Under the pieces are notes generated by a model. That model saw only the letters and a program-made list of their open reading frames with translations, searched no databases and was not told the DNA's origin. This document shows positions 17,067 to 26,468 of a stretch of DNA of 64,000 nucleotides, in pieces. Every line of letters starts with the position of its first letter. Position 1 is the stretch's first letter. Origin of the DNA: Leisingera aquaemixtae. GTDB taxonomy: Bacteria > Pseudomonadota > Alphaproteobacteria > Rhodobacterales > Rhodobacteraceae. The stretch is taken from contig NZ_CYSR01000021.1 of NCBI RefSeq assembly GCF_001458395.1, forward strand, positions 1-64,000, in the 5' to 3' direction. The position numbers and the translations under genes were made by a program.

Positions 17067-17981
17067 TCACAGCGCCCGCAGCATGATCTGAAAGGCCAGC
17101 ACGGCCACCACACCGCCCGCCAGGATCTCCAGCACCGCGGCTGCCCGCAAGGCACCGGTCCCTTGCATCTGCGCCAGCGCCCCCTTGCGCATGGTGACGG
17201 CAGCGGCGGCCACGGCGACCGTGACCGTGGCCGTGCCCAGCCCCATGGCAAAGGCACCGGCGATGCCGGACCACAGAACGCCCATCCGCCAGGTCAGCAG
17301 AAGCAGGAACACCGCCCCGGTGCAGGGACGCAGCGCCACCGCGCCCACAATCGCCAGCGCATCGCGCAGCGAGTGGACATTGGCCGCTTCCTCCGCCGTT
17401 GGCCCGTGCCGGTGCCCGCAGGAGGAACACACCTCCCCAGCCTCATAATCATGGTGGTGATGGCCGTGTGCACCGTGTCCGCCAGCCCGGCTGCCCATCA
17501 GCCGCCGCAGGCCCCGCGCCAGCAGCCACAGGCCCACCAGCGCAATCAGCCCATAGGACAGCGGCGCCAGCACATCCTCTGCCGCGCTGGTCAGCTGCTC
17601 GCGGCCCCAGTCCAGCAGCATCAGCCCGCCCGCCACCAGCAAGACCGCCGTGGCCGCCTGCGCCAGCGAGGACGCCAGCGCCAGCCCGGCCAGCCGCAGC
17701 AAGGGCACCGGCTTGCCCATGCCATAGCCGCCGATCACCAGCTTGCCATGGCCCGGCCCGGCGGCGTGGAAAAACCCGTACGCGAAACACAAGGACAGCA
17801 GCGCCGTCAGCGCCCCCGGCTCACCCGCGCGCAAGGCCCGCAGGCCCCGCGCCATCGCATTCTGCGCCTCCCGCTGGCCTTCCGCCGCCCAGGCCGACAC
17901 CAGCCCGGCGCCGCCAAACCCCCACAGCCAGACCGCCAGACCCGCCACGCCCAGCGCAGCTATGGCCAGGAAAAACCGCAC
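17067..17981 (-). CDS. NicO/RcnA-type nickel/cobalt transporter
   Basis: 304 residues with about seven membrane segments. The [17 protein letters not shown] motif is diagnostic of NicO-family Ni/Co transporters. A cytosolic or periplasmic loop at about 165-200 is rich in His and Cys ([19 protein letters not shown]) and should bind metal. The second conserved motif, [16 protein letters not shown], is present. It follows the DUF1007 gene by 1 bp, the standard pairing for this transporter. Direction of transport (uptake or export) cannot be told from sequence. Confidence 0.88.
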   Translation of the reverse strand: MRFFLAIAALGVAGLAVWLWGFGGAGLVSAWAAEGQREAQNAMARGLRALRAGEPGALTALLSLCFAYGFFHAAGPGHGKLVIGGYGMGKPVPLLRLAGLALASSLAQAATAVLLVAGGLMLLDWGREQLTSAAEDVLAPLSYGLIALVGLWLLARGLRRLMGSRAGGHGAHGHHHHDYEAGEVCSSCGHRHGPTAEEAANVHSLRDALAIVGAVALRPCTGAVFLLLLTWRMGVLWSGIAGAFAMGLGTATVTVAVAAAAVTMRKGALAQMQGTGALRAAAVLEILAGGVVAVLAFQIMLRAL

Positions 17982-17982
17982 C

Positions 17983-18618
17983 TTACGTCCCGCATCTCAA
18001 CCGCACAGTATCGGCAAAGGCCTCTCCCACCTCCGGGTAGGCCTCCTCCGCCTGGTCCGCAGGCATCGCGTAAAGCAGCTCTTCCACCTTGGTATAGGCC
18101 GCATCCAGATCCGGCGGTGTGACGCTGGCCTGGCAGCCGCCCGAAACCTCCAGGCCGCCGGTCATCGTGTATGCGGTGTAATAGCCCGGATCATAGGCCT
18201 TGATCACCAAGCCATCGGCGGCCTGCGGCTCTGCCAGCACGCGGCGGTGCCGGGTAGTGATGCGCCCGTCCGCCACTTCGGTGGCCAGATGCTCCGGCGC
18301 GCCCAGTTCCAGCACAACGCCTGCACGGGTCAGATAGGTGTCGCCCTGAAACCCCTCGACCCAGGCCATGTCGAACCCCTGCAGCTTCGCCAGCTCCTGC
18401 GCCGTCAGCGCGCCGTCGTAGTCGCCATCCAGCCCCCGGTCCTCGAAGATCAGCAGCGAATAGAACTCGTCATAGGCCCAGGTGATCTCAACCGCCTCCA
18501 GCTGCCCGGAGTCCGAGACAATCACCTTCAGGGCGGTATCGACAAAGATATGCGGATGCGACCCGGCATCCTGCGGGGCCAGCACTGCAGCGGCCAACAA
18601 GGGAATAATACGCTTCAT
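17983..18618 (-). CDS. DUF1007 periplasmic protein, NicO partner
   Basis: 211 residues. Signal peptide followed by [17 protein letters not shown] at the mature N-terminus is the DUF1007 signature and could bind metal through its histidines. DUF1007 genes sit beside NicO transporters, and here the two are 1 bp apart, first gene of the pair. Inferred to be a periplasmic metal-delivery or accessory subunit. Confidence 0.85.
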   Translation of the reverse strand: MKRIIPLLAAAVLAPQDAGSHPHIFVDTALKVIVSDSGQLEAVEITWAYDEFYSLLIFEDRGLDGDYDGALTAQELAKLQGFDMAWVEGFQGDTYLTRAGVVLELGAPEHLATEVADGRITTRHRRVLAEPQAADGLVIKAYDPGYYTAYTMTGGLEVSGGCQASVTPPDLDAAYTKVEELLYAMPADQAEEAYPEVGEAFADTVRLRCGT

Positions 18619-18681
18619 GGGTCAAAGCTTTACGCCTCCGGCGGCAGCCCCGCAACTGCGGGTCCGCGCCGCAGGCGAGGA

Positions 18682-19623
18682 TCAGCGCGCCCGGGTGCCG
18701 GGATGCAGCGCCTTGCCCAGGATGTGGTCCGACTGATGGATCACGTGATGCGCCTGCCCCACGATCAGCGGATCCGGCACCGCCGCGATCTCCGGGTCCT
18801 TGCCCGGATACTCCAGCGACGCCAGGAAATGCCGCATGCAGTTGATCCGCGCCCGCTTCTTGCAGTTGGACTTGATCACCGTCCAGGGCGCATCCGCGGT
18901 ATCGGTGTAAAAGAACATCGCCTCCTTGGCCTCGGTGTAGTCATCCCATTTGCCGAGCGACGCCTTGTCGATCGGCGACAGCTTCCACTGCTTCAGCGGA
19001 TCGGTCTCGCGTGCGCCGAACCGCCGTTTCTGCTCTTCCTGGGTGACCGAGAACCAGTATTTGTACAGCCGGACACCCGAACGCACCAGCATCCGCTCGA
19101 ACTCCGGCGCCTGGCGCATGAACTCCAGGTACTCGTTAGGCTCGCAAAAGCTCATCACCCGCTCGACGCCTGCGCGGTTGTACCAGGAGCGGTCATAGAA
19201 CACGATCTCGCCAGCCGTCGGCAGATGCTGCACATAGCGCTGGAAATACCATTGACCGCGCTCCTCGTCCGAGGGCTTGTTCAGCGCCACCACCCGGGCC
19301 GAGCGCGGGTTCAGGTGTTCGGTGAACCGCTTGATGGTGCCGCCCTTGCCCGCCGCATCGCGGCCCTCGAACAGCATCACGAACTTTTCCCCGGTCTCCT
19401 GCGCCCACAGCTGCACCTTCAACAGCTCCGCCTGCAGCCGCGCCTTCTCCGCCTCATAGGCCCGGCGCGCCATCTTGCGCGGGTATGGATACTCTCCGCT
19501 CTCAAAGGCCCGCCGGATATCCTCCGCGCTTGGCGCCCGCGGCGCCGCCGGCACCGGCTCCTGCCCTGTTCCCGTCCCTGTCGCTGCGGCCTTGGTCACA
19601 ATCTTCTCTGCTGCGGCGTCCAT
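18682..19623 (-). CDS. ppk2: Polyphosphate kinase 2
   Basis: 313 residues. Transfers phosphate between polyphosphate and nucleoside di- or monophosphates. Walker A at 87-95 (GRDAAGKGG), Walker B and lid around 142-150 (FYDRSWYNR), then WFSVTQEEQKRRF and SPIDKASLGKWDDYTEAKEAMF. Length and motifs fit the class I PPK2 group (NDP phosphorylation), but class is not certain. A low-complexity N-terminal 35 residues precede the domain. Confidence 0.93.
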   Translation of the reverse strand: MDAAAEKIVTKAAATGTGTGQEPVPAAPRAPSAEDIRRAFESGEYPYPRKMARRAYEAEKARLQAELLKVQLWAQETGEKFVMLFEGRDAAGKGGTIKRFTEHLNPRSARVVALNKPSDEERGQWYFQRYVQHLPTAGEIVFYDRSWYNRAGVERVMSFCEPNEYLEFMRQAPEFERMLVRSGVRLYKYWFSVTQEEQKRRFGARETDPLKQWKLSPIDKASLGKWDDYTEAKEAMFFYTDTADAPWTVIKSNCKKRARINCMRHFLASLEYPGKDPEIAAVPDPLIVGQAHHVIHQSDHILGKALHPGTRAR

Positions 19624-19803
19624 AAAAATCTCCCTCTTTCAATCAGCGCCGCAACCATAGCGCCGCTGCCGCCGCCCTGCCCTGACCTGCATCAAAAGAT
19701 GCGCAGTTCGCACACCAAAAGCGGCCCCCTGGGCCGCTTGATCCGTTTCTTCTGGCTGCAAATATCCCGGGGTGAGGCCCGCAGGGGCCGAGGGGCGGCG
19801 CCC

Positions 19804-20412
19804 CTACTTGTGCCCCCAATCGCCCGGATCGTCCGAATTGTTCGGGCTCAGCCCCAGCACATCCCCCTTGGCAGAGCATCCCAGCCCCAGCACCGTCCGG
19901 TTGGCATAGGCGAAATAGGCGGTCACCTGGTTGATCTCCAGGATCTCCCCGTCATCAAACCCCGCGTCCCGCAGCGCCCCGATATCCGCCGCGGTCACGC
20001 TGGCGGGTTCTTCGGTCAGCATCCGCGCATAGCCCATCGCCAGCACCTGCGCCGCCTCCAGCGGCGCGGCTTCCGGCTCGCGCGCCTCGATCGCCGCCCG
20101 GATTGCCCGCCCGCGCTCCGCGTCCCCCAGCAGCCGCTGCAGGCCTGCAAAGTGATGCTCGACGCAATAGGCGCAATCGTTCAGGGACGAGACCCAGACC
20201 CCCAGCACCTCCAGAAACCATTTCGGCACCTTGTTGCCGGTGTGGTGCAGCACATTCTTGTACAGCGCCATGTGGCCTTCCATCGAATGCGGCCGCAGGG
20301 AATGCACCATCATGATGTTGTCGACATTGTTGGCCGGCCCGGTCACCCGCTCATACAGCATCTTCAGCTTGCCGGTTGCCTCTTCAAACGGAACGGTCCT
20401 GATCCAGGCCAT
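19804..20412 (-). CDS. Peroxidase-related (AhpD/CMD-like) enzyme
   Basis: 202 residues of the carboxymuconolactone-decarboxylase-like superfamily. The active site is SSLNDCAYCVEHHFAGL, with both redox cysteines (CxxC) followed by the conserved His, as in AhpD-type peroxidase-related proteins. The region NQVTAYFAYANRTVLGLG matches the family's C-terminal helix. Probable thiol-dependent peroxide reduction; physiological reductant unknown. Confidence 0.85.
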   Translation of the reverse strand: MAWIRTVPFEEATGKLKMLYERVTGPANNVDNIMMVHSLRPHSMEGHMALYKNVLHHTGNKVPKWFLEVLGVWVSSLNDCAYCVEHHFAGLQRLLGDAERGRAIRAAIEAREPEAAPLEAAQVLAMGYARMLTEEPASVTAADIGALRDAGFDDGEILEINQVTAYFAYANRTVLGLGCSAKGDVLGLSPNNSDDPGDWGHK

Positions 20413-20514
20413 GTCTCTCTCCTTGTGTGTCCGGCATGGAGAGTAGCGGGATCTGACGTGGCGGAAAGACGGAACCGAACGTCACAGATCTTACGCAAGG
20501 CGGCACCGCCGCCC

Positions 20515-20632
20515 CGCGCCTGCCTGCCCCCCCGGCAGGCGCGTTCACCCGCGCAACAAGACGCAACGGCAATCATCTATCGCGCCGGGCGCCAAGCCGC
20601 CCCGTCACGCCTGCGCCTGCCCAGGCAGGCGC
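20515..20632. repeat. Two copies of a GCGCCTGCC/GGCAGGCGC hairpin
   Basis: Copy A (20515-20543) is a perfect 10-bp stem with a 9-base C-rich loop. Copy B (20613-20632) has the same 9-bp arms with a 2-base loop. Copy B is 14 bp past the stop of the decarboxylase gene and may act in its termination. The reuse of identical arms suggests a dispersed genomic repeat. Confidence 0.6.
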
Positions 20633-20645
20633 GGGGCTCATCGCT

Positions 20646-22061
20646 TTACGCCGACGCCTCCCGCGCCACCGCGGCAATCGCCGCCCGCACATCCGCCTCG
20701 CGGCTGCGGTGGTTGGTGATCGCCGCACGCAGCATCACGCGGCCGCCTGCCCGGGTGGTCGAGAACACCGCCTCGCCGCTTTCCTGCAGGGTCTGGGCAA
20801 TGCGGGCATTCACCTCCGACTGCGCCTCCGGCGCCAGATCGCGGCGCGCGGTGAAGACGCAGACGTTCGACACCACCGGTGCCCCCAGGGCCATCAGGGG
20901 CTGCGCCTCGACCTCTGCCGCCATCAGCGCCGCCAGTTCGCAATTGCCGGTGATCGCTTGCGCAAACGCCGCCTCGCCATAGGTCTCAAGCGCCGTCCAG
21001 ACCTTCAGCGCCCGGTTGCCGCGGCTCAGGTCGATGCCATAGTCGCAGAACCACGGCTCGCCGCCCGCCAGCCCGCGCTCGGCGCCTTCCAGATAGGCGG
21101 GCCGCGCCGCAAAAGCCGCCCGGTGCTCCTCCTCGTTGCGCAACAGCGCCATGCCGCAGTCATAGCCCACATACATCCACTTGTGGAAATCCAGCGCGAT
21201 GCTGTCGGCCCGCCCGATGCCGTCGGACAGCGACCGGTAGGGCTCTGCCGCGATCCGCGTCCAGGCGCCGAACGCCCCGTCTACATGCAGCCACAGCCCC
21301 AGCGCCGCCGCCGCATCGGCCAGCGCGTTCAAATCGTCAAACAGCCCCAGGTCCACGGTGCCCGCATTGCCCACCACCAGAAAGGGCACCGCGCCCTCGG
21401 CCTTGTCGCTTGCAACCATCTCCGCCAGTGCGGCGCAGTCCAGCTTGCCGTCCGCCAGCGGCACCATCCGCAGGTTGTCCGAGCCGATGCCCAGCAGCTC
21501 CACCGCCTTCAGCGTCGCGTTATGCACGCCCTCGCCCGCATAGGCGGTCAGCCGCACCGCGCCCTGCCCCTGCTTGCGCAGATCCTTCAGCACCCGCAGC
21601 CGCGCCGCCTGAAAGGCAATCACCGTCGCCTGCGAGGTGCCGGTCACCAGAATGCCGCTGGCGCTCTCCGGCATCCCCATCCTGGCCCGCGTCCAGTCCA
21701 CCACCGCGCGCTCCATGTAGTTCGCGCCATGGTCGCGCCCGCCCATATTGGCATTGACCGCCGCCGCCGCCAGGCTGCTGATCAGATCCGAGGCCAGCCC
21801 CGATCCCTGCACCCAGCCCCAGAACCGCGGATGGGTGTTGCCGCCATGATAGGGCAGCACATCGCGGATGATCCGGTCCACCGCCGCCTGCGGCCCCAGC
21901 GCCTCCGCCGTCACCGCATAGCGGGCGCCGATGTCGTCCGGCACCGGCTGCCAGGGGCGGTCCGCCGCCTGCTGCATCTGGTCCAGCGCCGCCTCCAGCA
22001 TCCGCTGCGCCTCGGCCCGGAACGCCGCCCAGTCCTGCGTCTTGATTCCCTTCTCAGCCAC
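20646..22061 (-). CDS. PLP-dependent group II amino-acid decarboxylase
   Basis: 471 residues. Family of aromatic-L-amino-acid, glutamate and 2,4-diaminobutyrate decarboxylases. NTHPRFWGWVQGSG, the ILVTGTSQATVIAFQAAR cofactor region, LWLHVDGAFGAW (the Asp that holds the PLP ring nitrogen) and SIALDFHKWMYVGYDCG (Schiff-base Lys) are intact. Substrate is not determinable; the family resemblance is nearest to aromatic amino-acid decarboxylases or aspartate 1-decarboxylase-like enzymes. Divergent from parE. Confidence 0.85.
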   Translation of the reverse strand: MAEKGIKTQDWAAFRAEAQRMLEAALDQMQQAADRPWQPVPDDIGARYAVTAEALGPQAAVDRIIRDVLPYHGGNTHPRFWGWVQGSGLASDLISSLAAAAVNANMGGRDHGANYMERAVVDWTRARMGMPESASGILVTGTSQATVIAFQAARLRVLKDLRKQGQGAVRLTAYAGEGVHNATLKAVELLGIGSDNLRMVPLADGKLDCAALAEMVASDKAEGAVPFLVVGNAGTVDLGLFDDLNALADAAAALGLWLHVDGAFGAWTRIAAEPYRSLSDGIGRADSIALDFHKWMYVGYDCGMALLRNEEEHRAAFAARPAYLEGAERGLAGGEPWFCDYGIDLSRGNRALKVWTALETYGEAAFAQAITGNCELAALMAAEVEAQPLMALGAPVVSNVCVFTARRDLAPEAQSEVNARIAQTLQESGEAVFSTTRAGGRVMLRAAITNHRSREADVRAAIAAVAREASA

Positions 22062-22394
22062 CCGGCGGCCCTCCTCCTGCCCTTCGCTGGCCGAGGTTTA
22101 GACCGCAGCCCCCCGCGCCGCACGGAAAATATCGACGCACCCGGATAACCGGAACTTACCTTCGAAGGAATGAAAACGGTTTCCGCGCCGCCGCAGCGAA
22201 GCCACCGCGCCGTCTGCCAGAAAATCCGCCCGCCCCCCCGCCCGCGGCCGTGCAAGGCCCTCTCCGCTCAATTTCCCAGCCTTTGCAATGCCCCGCCCGG
22301 CCTTATCCACAGCCCCCTGCACCCCTCTTCCACCCGGCTGCGACACCTGCCATAATGGCCGCCAATCAACACCAAGGAAGAGCAGTTCCCGCAC
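22062..22394. promoter_or_regulatory. Divergent promoter region, decarboxylase and parE
   Basis: 333 bp without a gene. It must hold the promoters of both flanking genes. A perfect palindrome CCTTCGAAGG lies at about 22161-22170, near the decarboxylase side. No clear -35/-10 pair was identified. Confidence 0.5.
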
Positions 22395-24353
22395 ATGGCC
22401 GACGATCTCCTCAGCACGCCTGCAGCCGATACCTATGACGCCTCCTCGATCGAGGTTCTGGAAGGCCTCGAACCGGTCCGCCAGCGCCCCGGCATGTATA
22501 TCGGCGGCACCGATGAGCGCGCGCTGCACCACATGGTGGCAGAGATCCTCGACAACTCGATGGACGAGGCCGTCGCGGGCCACGCCAACCGCATCGAAGT
22601 AACCCTGCACTCGGACTACTCCGTCACCATTTCGGACAACGGCCGCGGCATCCCGATCGACCCGCACCCCAAGTTCCCGGACAAATCCGCGCTCGAGGTG
22701 ATCCTCTGCACCCTGCACGCGGGCGGCAAATTCTCCGGCAAGGCCTACCAGACCTCCGGCGGCCTGCACGGCGTCGGCTCTTCCGTCGTGAACGCGCTGT
22801 CGGATTCCATGGTCGTGCAAGTGGCCAAGAACAAGGAACTGTTCGAACAGCGCTTCTCCCGCGGCCTGCCCCAGGGCCCGGTCGAGAAGATCGGCGCCGC
22901 CCCCAACAAGCGCGGCACCTTCGTGACCTTCCACGCCGATGAGCAGATCTTCGGCTCCCACCGGTTCAAGCCCAAGCGCCTGTTCACCCTGGTGCGCTCC
23001 AAGGCCTATCTGTTCTCCGGCGTCGAAATCCGCTGGAAGACCGAGATCGACGACGGCGAGACGCCCGCCGAGGCCACATTCCACTTCCCCGGCGGCCTGC
23101 GCGACTACCTGACAGAGGTGCTGGGCAAGGCAACCACCTACGCCGACGCGCCCTTTGCCGGCAAGGTCGAGTTCCGCGAGAAATTCGGCGCGCCCGGCTA
23201 TGTCGAATGGGCGATCAACTGGACCCCGTCGCGCGACGGCTTCACCCAGTCCTACTGCAACACCGTCCCCACGCCCGAGGGCGGCACCCATGTTGCGGGC
23301 TTCTGGGCCGCGATCCTCAAGGGCATCAAGGCCTATGGCGAGCTGGTCAGCAACAAGAAAGCCGGCAACATCACCCGCGACGACCTGATGGCGGGCGGCT
23401 GCGCGCTGGTCTCCTGCTTCATCGCCGACCCCGCCTTTGTCGGCCAGACCAAGGACCGCCTGTCGACCGAGAGCGCCGCCAAGATGGTGGAAAACTCGGT
23501 CCGCGACCATTTCGACAACTGGCTGGCTGCCGACACCAAATCGGCCGGCGCCATCCTCGACTTCCTGATCCTGCGCGCTGAGGAACGCCTGCGCCGCAAG
23601 CAGGAGAAGGAAACCCAGCGCAAGTCCGCCACCAAGAAGCTGCGCCTGCCCGGTAAGCTGACCGACTGCACCTCCAAGGACCGGGCCGGCACCGAGCTGT
23701 TCATCGTCGAGGGCGACTCGGCGGGCGGCTCCGGCAAGGGCGCGCGCAACCGTGAATACCAGGCGCTTTTGCCCCTCAAGGGCAAGATCCTGAACGTCCT
23801 TGGCGCCGCCTCCAACAAGCTCGGCTCCAACGCCGAGATCAACGATCTCTGCGAGGCACTGGGGGTCGGGCTTGGCACCAAGTTCAACCTCGACGATCTG
23901 CGCTATGACAAGATCATCATCATGACCGACGCGGACGTCGACGGCGCCCATATCGCGTCCTTGCTAATGACCTTCTTCTTCACCCAGATGCGCCCGCTGA
24001 TTGACAGCGGCCACCTCTACCTCGCCTGCCCGCCGCTGTTCCGCCTGACCCAAGGCGCGCGCCGCGTCTACTGCCTGGACGAGGCCGAGCGCGACAAATG
24101 GCTGGAGAAGGGCCTGGGCGGCAAGGGCAAGATCGACGTCTCCCGCTTCAAGGGTCTTGGCGAAATGGACGCCAAGGATCTGAAGGAGACCACGATGGAC
24201 CCCAAGACCCGCAAGCTGATCCGCGTCACCATCGACGAGGACGAGCCCGGCGAGACCGGCGACCTGGTCGAGCGCCTGATGGGCAAGAAACCCGAACTCC
24301 GCTTCCAGTATATCCAGGAAAACGCGAAGTTCGTGGAGGAGTTGGACGTCTAA
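22395..24353 (+). CDS. parE: DNA topoisomerase IV subunit B
   Basis: 652 residues. Supplies the ATPase half of topoisomerase IV, which decatenates daughter chromosomes with ParC. GHKL ATPase motifs are present: EILDNSMDEAVAG (Asn for Mg), ISDNGRGIPIDPHPKF, GGLHGVGSSVVNALS. The Toprim domain has LFIVEGDSAGGSGKGARNREYQA and MTDADVDGAHI. The PHPKFP form and FRFQYIQENAKFVEELDV end support ParE over GyrB. Essential core gene; the Pycsar pair lies downstream. Confidence 0.95.
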   Translation: MADDLLSTPAADTYDASSIEVLEGLEPVRQRPGMYIGGTDERALHHMVAEILDNSMDEAVAGHANRIEVTLHSDYSVTISDNGRGIPIDPHPKFPDKSALEVILCTLHAGGKFSGKAYQTSGGLHGVGSSVVNALSDSMVVQVAKNKELFEQRFSRGLPQGPVEKIGAAPNKRGTFVTFHADEQIFGSHRFKPKRLFTLVRSKAYLFSGVEIRWKTEIDDGETPAEATFHFPGGLRDYLTEVLGKATTYADAPFAGKVEFREKFGAPGYVEWAINWTPSRDGFTQSYCNTVPTPEGGTHVAGFWAAILKGIKAYGELVSNKKAGNITRDDLMAGGCALVSCFIADPAFVGQTKDRLSTESAAKMVENSVRDHFDNWLAADTKSAGAILDFLILRAEERLRRKQEKETQRKSATKKLRLPGKLTDCTSKDRAGTELFIVEGDSAGGSGKGARNREYQALLPLKGKILNVLGAASNKLGSNAEINDLCEALGVGLGTKFNLDDLRYDKIIIMTDADVDGAHIASLLMTFFFTQMRPLIDSGHLYLACPPLFRLTQGARRVYCLDEAERDKWLEKGLGGKGKIDVSRFKGLGEMDAKDLKETTMDPKTRKLIRVTIDEDEPGETGDLVERLMGKKPELRFQYIQENAKFVEELDV

Positions 24354-24357
24354 GCCG

Positions 24358-24582
24358 ATGGCTTTCAAGCTTTTCGCTGGGCTTTTCTTGGCCCTGCATG
24401 TTTTCTTCCTCCTGCTACTTTACCTCAAGGCGAGGGAGGAAGACGCATCGCTTGGCATTCTGGAGTTCTGGTTTGGTCGTGCGCGACCTCACCCAGTGCT
24501 GCAGTTTTTGATGCTGCTGGCGTCCGCAGCTACTGCTTGGATGCTGACCGCCGTAATCGTGGCGGTGTTCTTGGCTGGGTAG
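24358..24582 (+). CDS. Small two-helix membrane protein
   Basis: 74 residues. Two hydrophobic helices (about 4-22 and 49-72) flank a short charged segment (KAREEDASLGILEFWFGRARPHP). It starts 4 bp after the parE stop and has host-like base composition, so it is probably co-transcribed with parE. No known family recognised. Confidence 0.65.
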   Translation: MAFKLFAGLFLALHVFFLLLLYLKAREEDASLGILEFWFGRARPHPVLQFLMLLASAATAWMLTAVIVAVFLAG

Positions 24583-24718
24583 CTCCCAAAGGGGGCGATG
24601 GCCCGATTGACGCACGAACACCACTCCCTTACACGCATAGGGTGCGTCGCATTCATATCACACCTCAACACGCAATCTAGATTAAATTCTATTGCGAGAC
24701 AACCCAAGGAGTTAAAGC

Positions 24719-25210
24719 TTGAACAGGCTTGAGTTTCTGGAGAAAAACCTAGAGCGCCAAATTGGATTTGTACGCGCGTCGGAGACTCGCGTTCAGTTTT
24801 TGCTGCCGTCACTATCAGTAGCAATGGCGGCTTGGCTCGCAGGGTTCTTGAAAGCTGATTTTTCGAGCGAAATCACTGTGCTTTCCGGAACGTTAGCCCT
24901 TATTGGATTTATGATTTCTGCGTTTTTCACGTGGCAATCCCTCTACCCAAAAATAGATGGCGCACAGGATTCCAACATCTTCTTTGGCGGCATTGCCTCC
25001 AAAACCTTTGAGAACTTCAAACAATCAATTGAAAATATTGACAGCGAAAAATATGAACGCGATCTAACAGCGCAAGTGCACATTAACGCGAATATTGCAC
25101 TTAGAAAATTCAAATCCGTTCAAAAAGCCATGATGTTTTGGTACATCTCGCTTTTACCGCTGCTTCTTTTTTTGATCCTGACACTTGAGGACATTCGTCG
25201 TGGCACGTGA
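24719..25210 (+). CDS. pycTM: Pycsar effector, transmembrane type (PycTM)
   Basis: 163 residues, TTG start behind AAGGAG at 7 bases. The N-terminus LEFLEKNLERQIGFVRASETRVQF resembles the Pycsar-effector family opening helix. Two membrane helices follow (about 25-45 and 50-70), then a soluble helical region (KTFENFKQSIENIDSEKYER), and a C-terminal membrane helix (MFWYISLLPLLLFLILTL). In known Pycsar systems the cyclic pyrimidine nucleotide activates such proteins to damage the inner membrane and abort phage infection. The gene overlaps the cyclase gene by 11 bp. Distinctly AT-richer than parE, so acquired. Assignment relies on this pairing plus topology. Confidence 0.8.
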   Translation: MNRLEFLEKNLERQIGFVRASETRVQFLLPSLSVAMAAWLAGFLKADFSSEITVLSGTLALIGFMISAFFTWQSLYPKIDGAQDSNIFFGGIASKTFENFKQSIENIDSEKYERDLTAQVHINANIALRKFKSVQKAMMFWYISLLPLLLFLILTLEDIRRGT

Positions 25211-25910
25211 CTACCGTTCAGATGTTTCGACTATCATCAGCACTACTTGGGATACCGCAGAATCCGAGAATTTCCCAGTCACTTCTGACGTTAAGTTGGC
25301 TGGGGGTGCAAAATGGGTTTCGGCAACCTACCTGTACGCAGACCTCGCAAACTCATCTAAAATGGCAAAAACTTTTGACCGTAGAGTAACTGCAAAAATT
25401 ATTAAGTCCTTCCTGCAATCGGCTACTTACTTAGTTCAGGAAAACAGCGGGCGAGTTATTAGTTTTGACGGAGATCGCATTATGGGAGTATTTACCGGGG
25501 GGTCAAAAAACACTAACGCCGTAAGATGTGCCTTGAACATAAACTGGGTTGTCTCTGAGGTTATCCGGTCAAAGTTTGAATCAAGCTATTCGTCAGTCAA
25601 AGAGGCGGACTTTGAGATATCTCATGGAGTTGGAGTTGATACTGGTCGAGCGCTTATTGTGCGAGGTGGTGTGAGGGGGAATAACGACCTTATCTCAATA
25701 GGTCGCGCTCCAAACCTCGCCGCTAAGCTTAGCGACTTGCGTAACGGTTACACGACAAGAATAACTGAAGACGTTTACAATAGTATGAGCGACGATGTTA
25801 AGTATGCACATAAGGATGGATCCAATATGTGGGAAAGTGCAAGTTGGTCATTCTTGGACGATGAAGTCGACATATTGCGTAGCACATGGTGGCGCAAGCC
25901 CGGTGCCTAA
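25200..25910 (+). CDS. pycC: Pyrimidine cyclase of a Pycsar anti-phage system
   Basis: 236 residues, class III nucleotidyl-cyclase fold without other domains. The metal-binding aspartates are Asp48 in TYLYADLANSSKMA and Asp92 in SFDGDRIMGVF; further family motifs are HGVGVDTGRALIVRGGVRG and NDLISIGRAPNLAAKLS. The YADLANSSK and FDGDRIMGVF forms match Pycsar cyclases, which make cCMP or cUMP on phage infection, rather than housekeeping adenylate cyclases. Start taken at GTG 25200 because GAGG is 9 bases upstream; a TTG at 25185 is also open. Which nucleotide is made cannot be read from sequence alone. Confidence 0.85.
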   Translation: MARDYRSDVSTIISTTWDTAESENFPVTSDVKLAGGAKWVSATYLYADLANSSKMAKTFDRRVTAKIIKSFLQSATYLVQENSGRVISFDGDRIMGVFTGGSKNTNAVRCALNINWVVSEVIRSKFESSYSSVKEADFEISHGVGVDTGRALIVRGGVRGNNDLISIGRAPNLAAKLSDLRNGYTTRITEDVYNSMSDDVKYAHKDGSNMWESASWSFLDDEVDILRSTWWRKPGA

Positions 25911-26468
25911 AACTTCTGATAAGAAGTTTGGCTGAGTCTCTACCCGCTCCCACGTCCCATCCTTATTCTCCCGCCAAACGGTGGGCGGAATCGCCCACCC
26001 TACGCGCACCCTTCAAAGGTGTTGCGCCAAACCCCAAACCACCGCACGCCCCGCTTCCGCCCCCTTAACCCCGCCCTGCCATACTCCAATGCGTCGCGAC
26101 ACCCCGGTGCGGACTGACACCCCGCACCACCAGGAGATACGGGAGCCCCCAAGACCACCTCTTCATCGGGTGCAGGGGTTCTCCGCAGACCGAGAGCTTT
26201 CGAGCGGACATGGGGGCTTGCGATCCCCTGCCCGGCCCTCCGCCTCTGGCCCCTCCGGGCCCTTGGCGGCGCCGCCACCTCTACACCGGCCGGCACGACA
26301 CGGCCAAACAGCACAACGGCCCACCGGCCCCAGACAGCCAGCCACCGGACGGAGACCCCTCCCGCCCGGCCAAACCCGCGCATCCGGTGACAGCTTCGTG
26401 AGGGCTGTTGCCTGAAACCCCTGTCCCTTCCTATGGTCAGGCCAGCCAGACACATCAGGGGACCTGCC
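25911..26468. other. Non-coding gap after the Pycsar pair
   Basis: 558 bp without a credible gene; open frames here are GC-driven shadows. It contains a perfect hairpin near 25980 and then GC-rich host-like DNA. The change in composition just after pycC probably marks the right edge of the acquired segment. Confidence 0.5.
25980..25999. repeat. GGTGGGCG-GAAT-CGCCCACC hairpin
   Basis: A perfect 8-bp stem with a GAAT loop, followed by CTACG. This GGTGGGCG/CGCCCACC arrangement resembles dispersed REP-like hairpins common in proteobacterial genomes. It lies 70 bp past pycC and may help end its transcript; no T run follows. Confidence 0.6.

Noticed and set aside
17743-20982. A 1079-codon open frame on the plus strand
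   Set aside because: It lies antisense over the NicO, DUF1007, PPK2 and peroxidase-related genes, each with clear motifs. High GC suppresses stops in the antisense frame; the translation is Arg/His/Pro/Gln-rich without a domain.
22098-23951. A 617-codon minus-strand frame
   Set aside because: Antisense to parE, which shows all GHKL and Toprim motifs.
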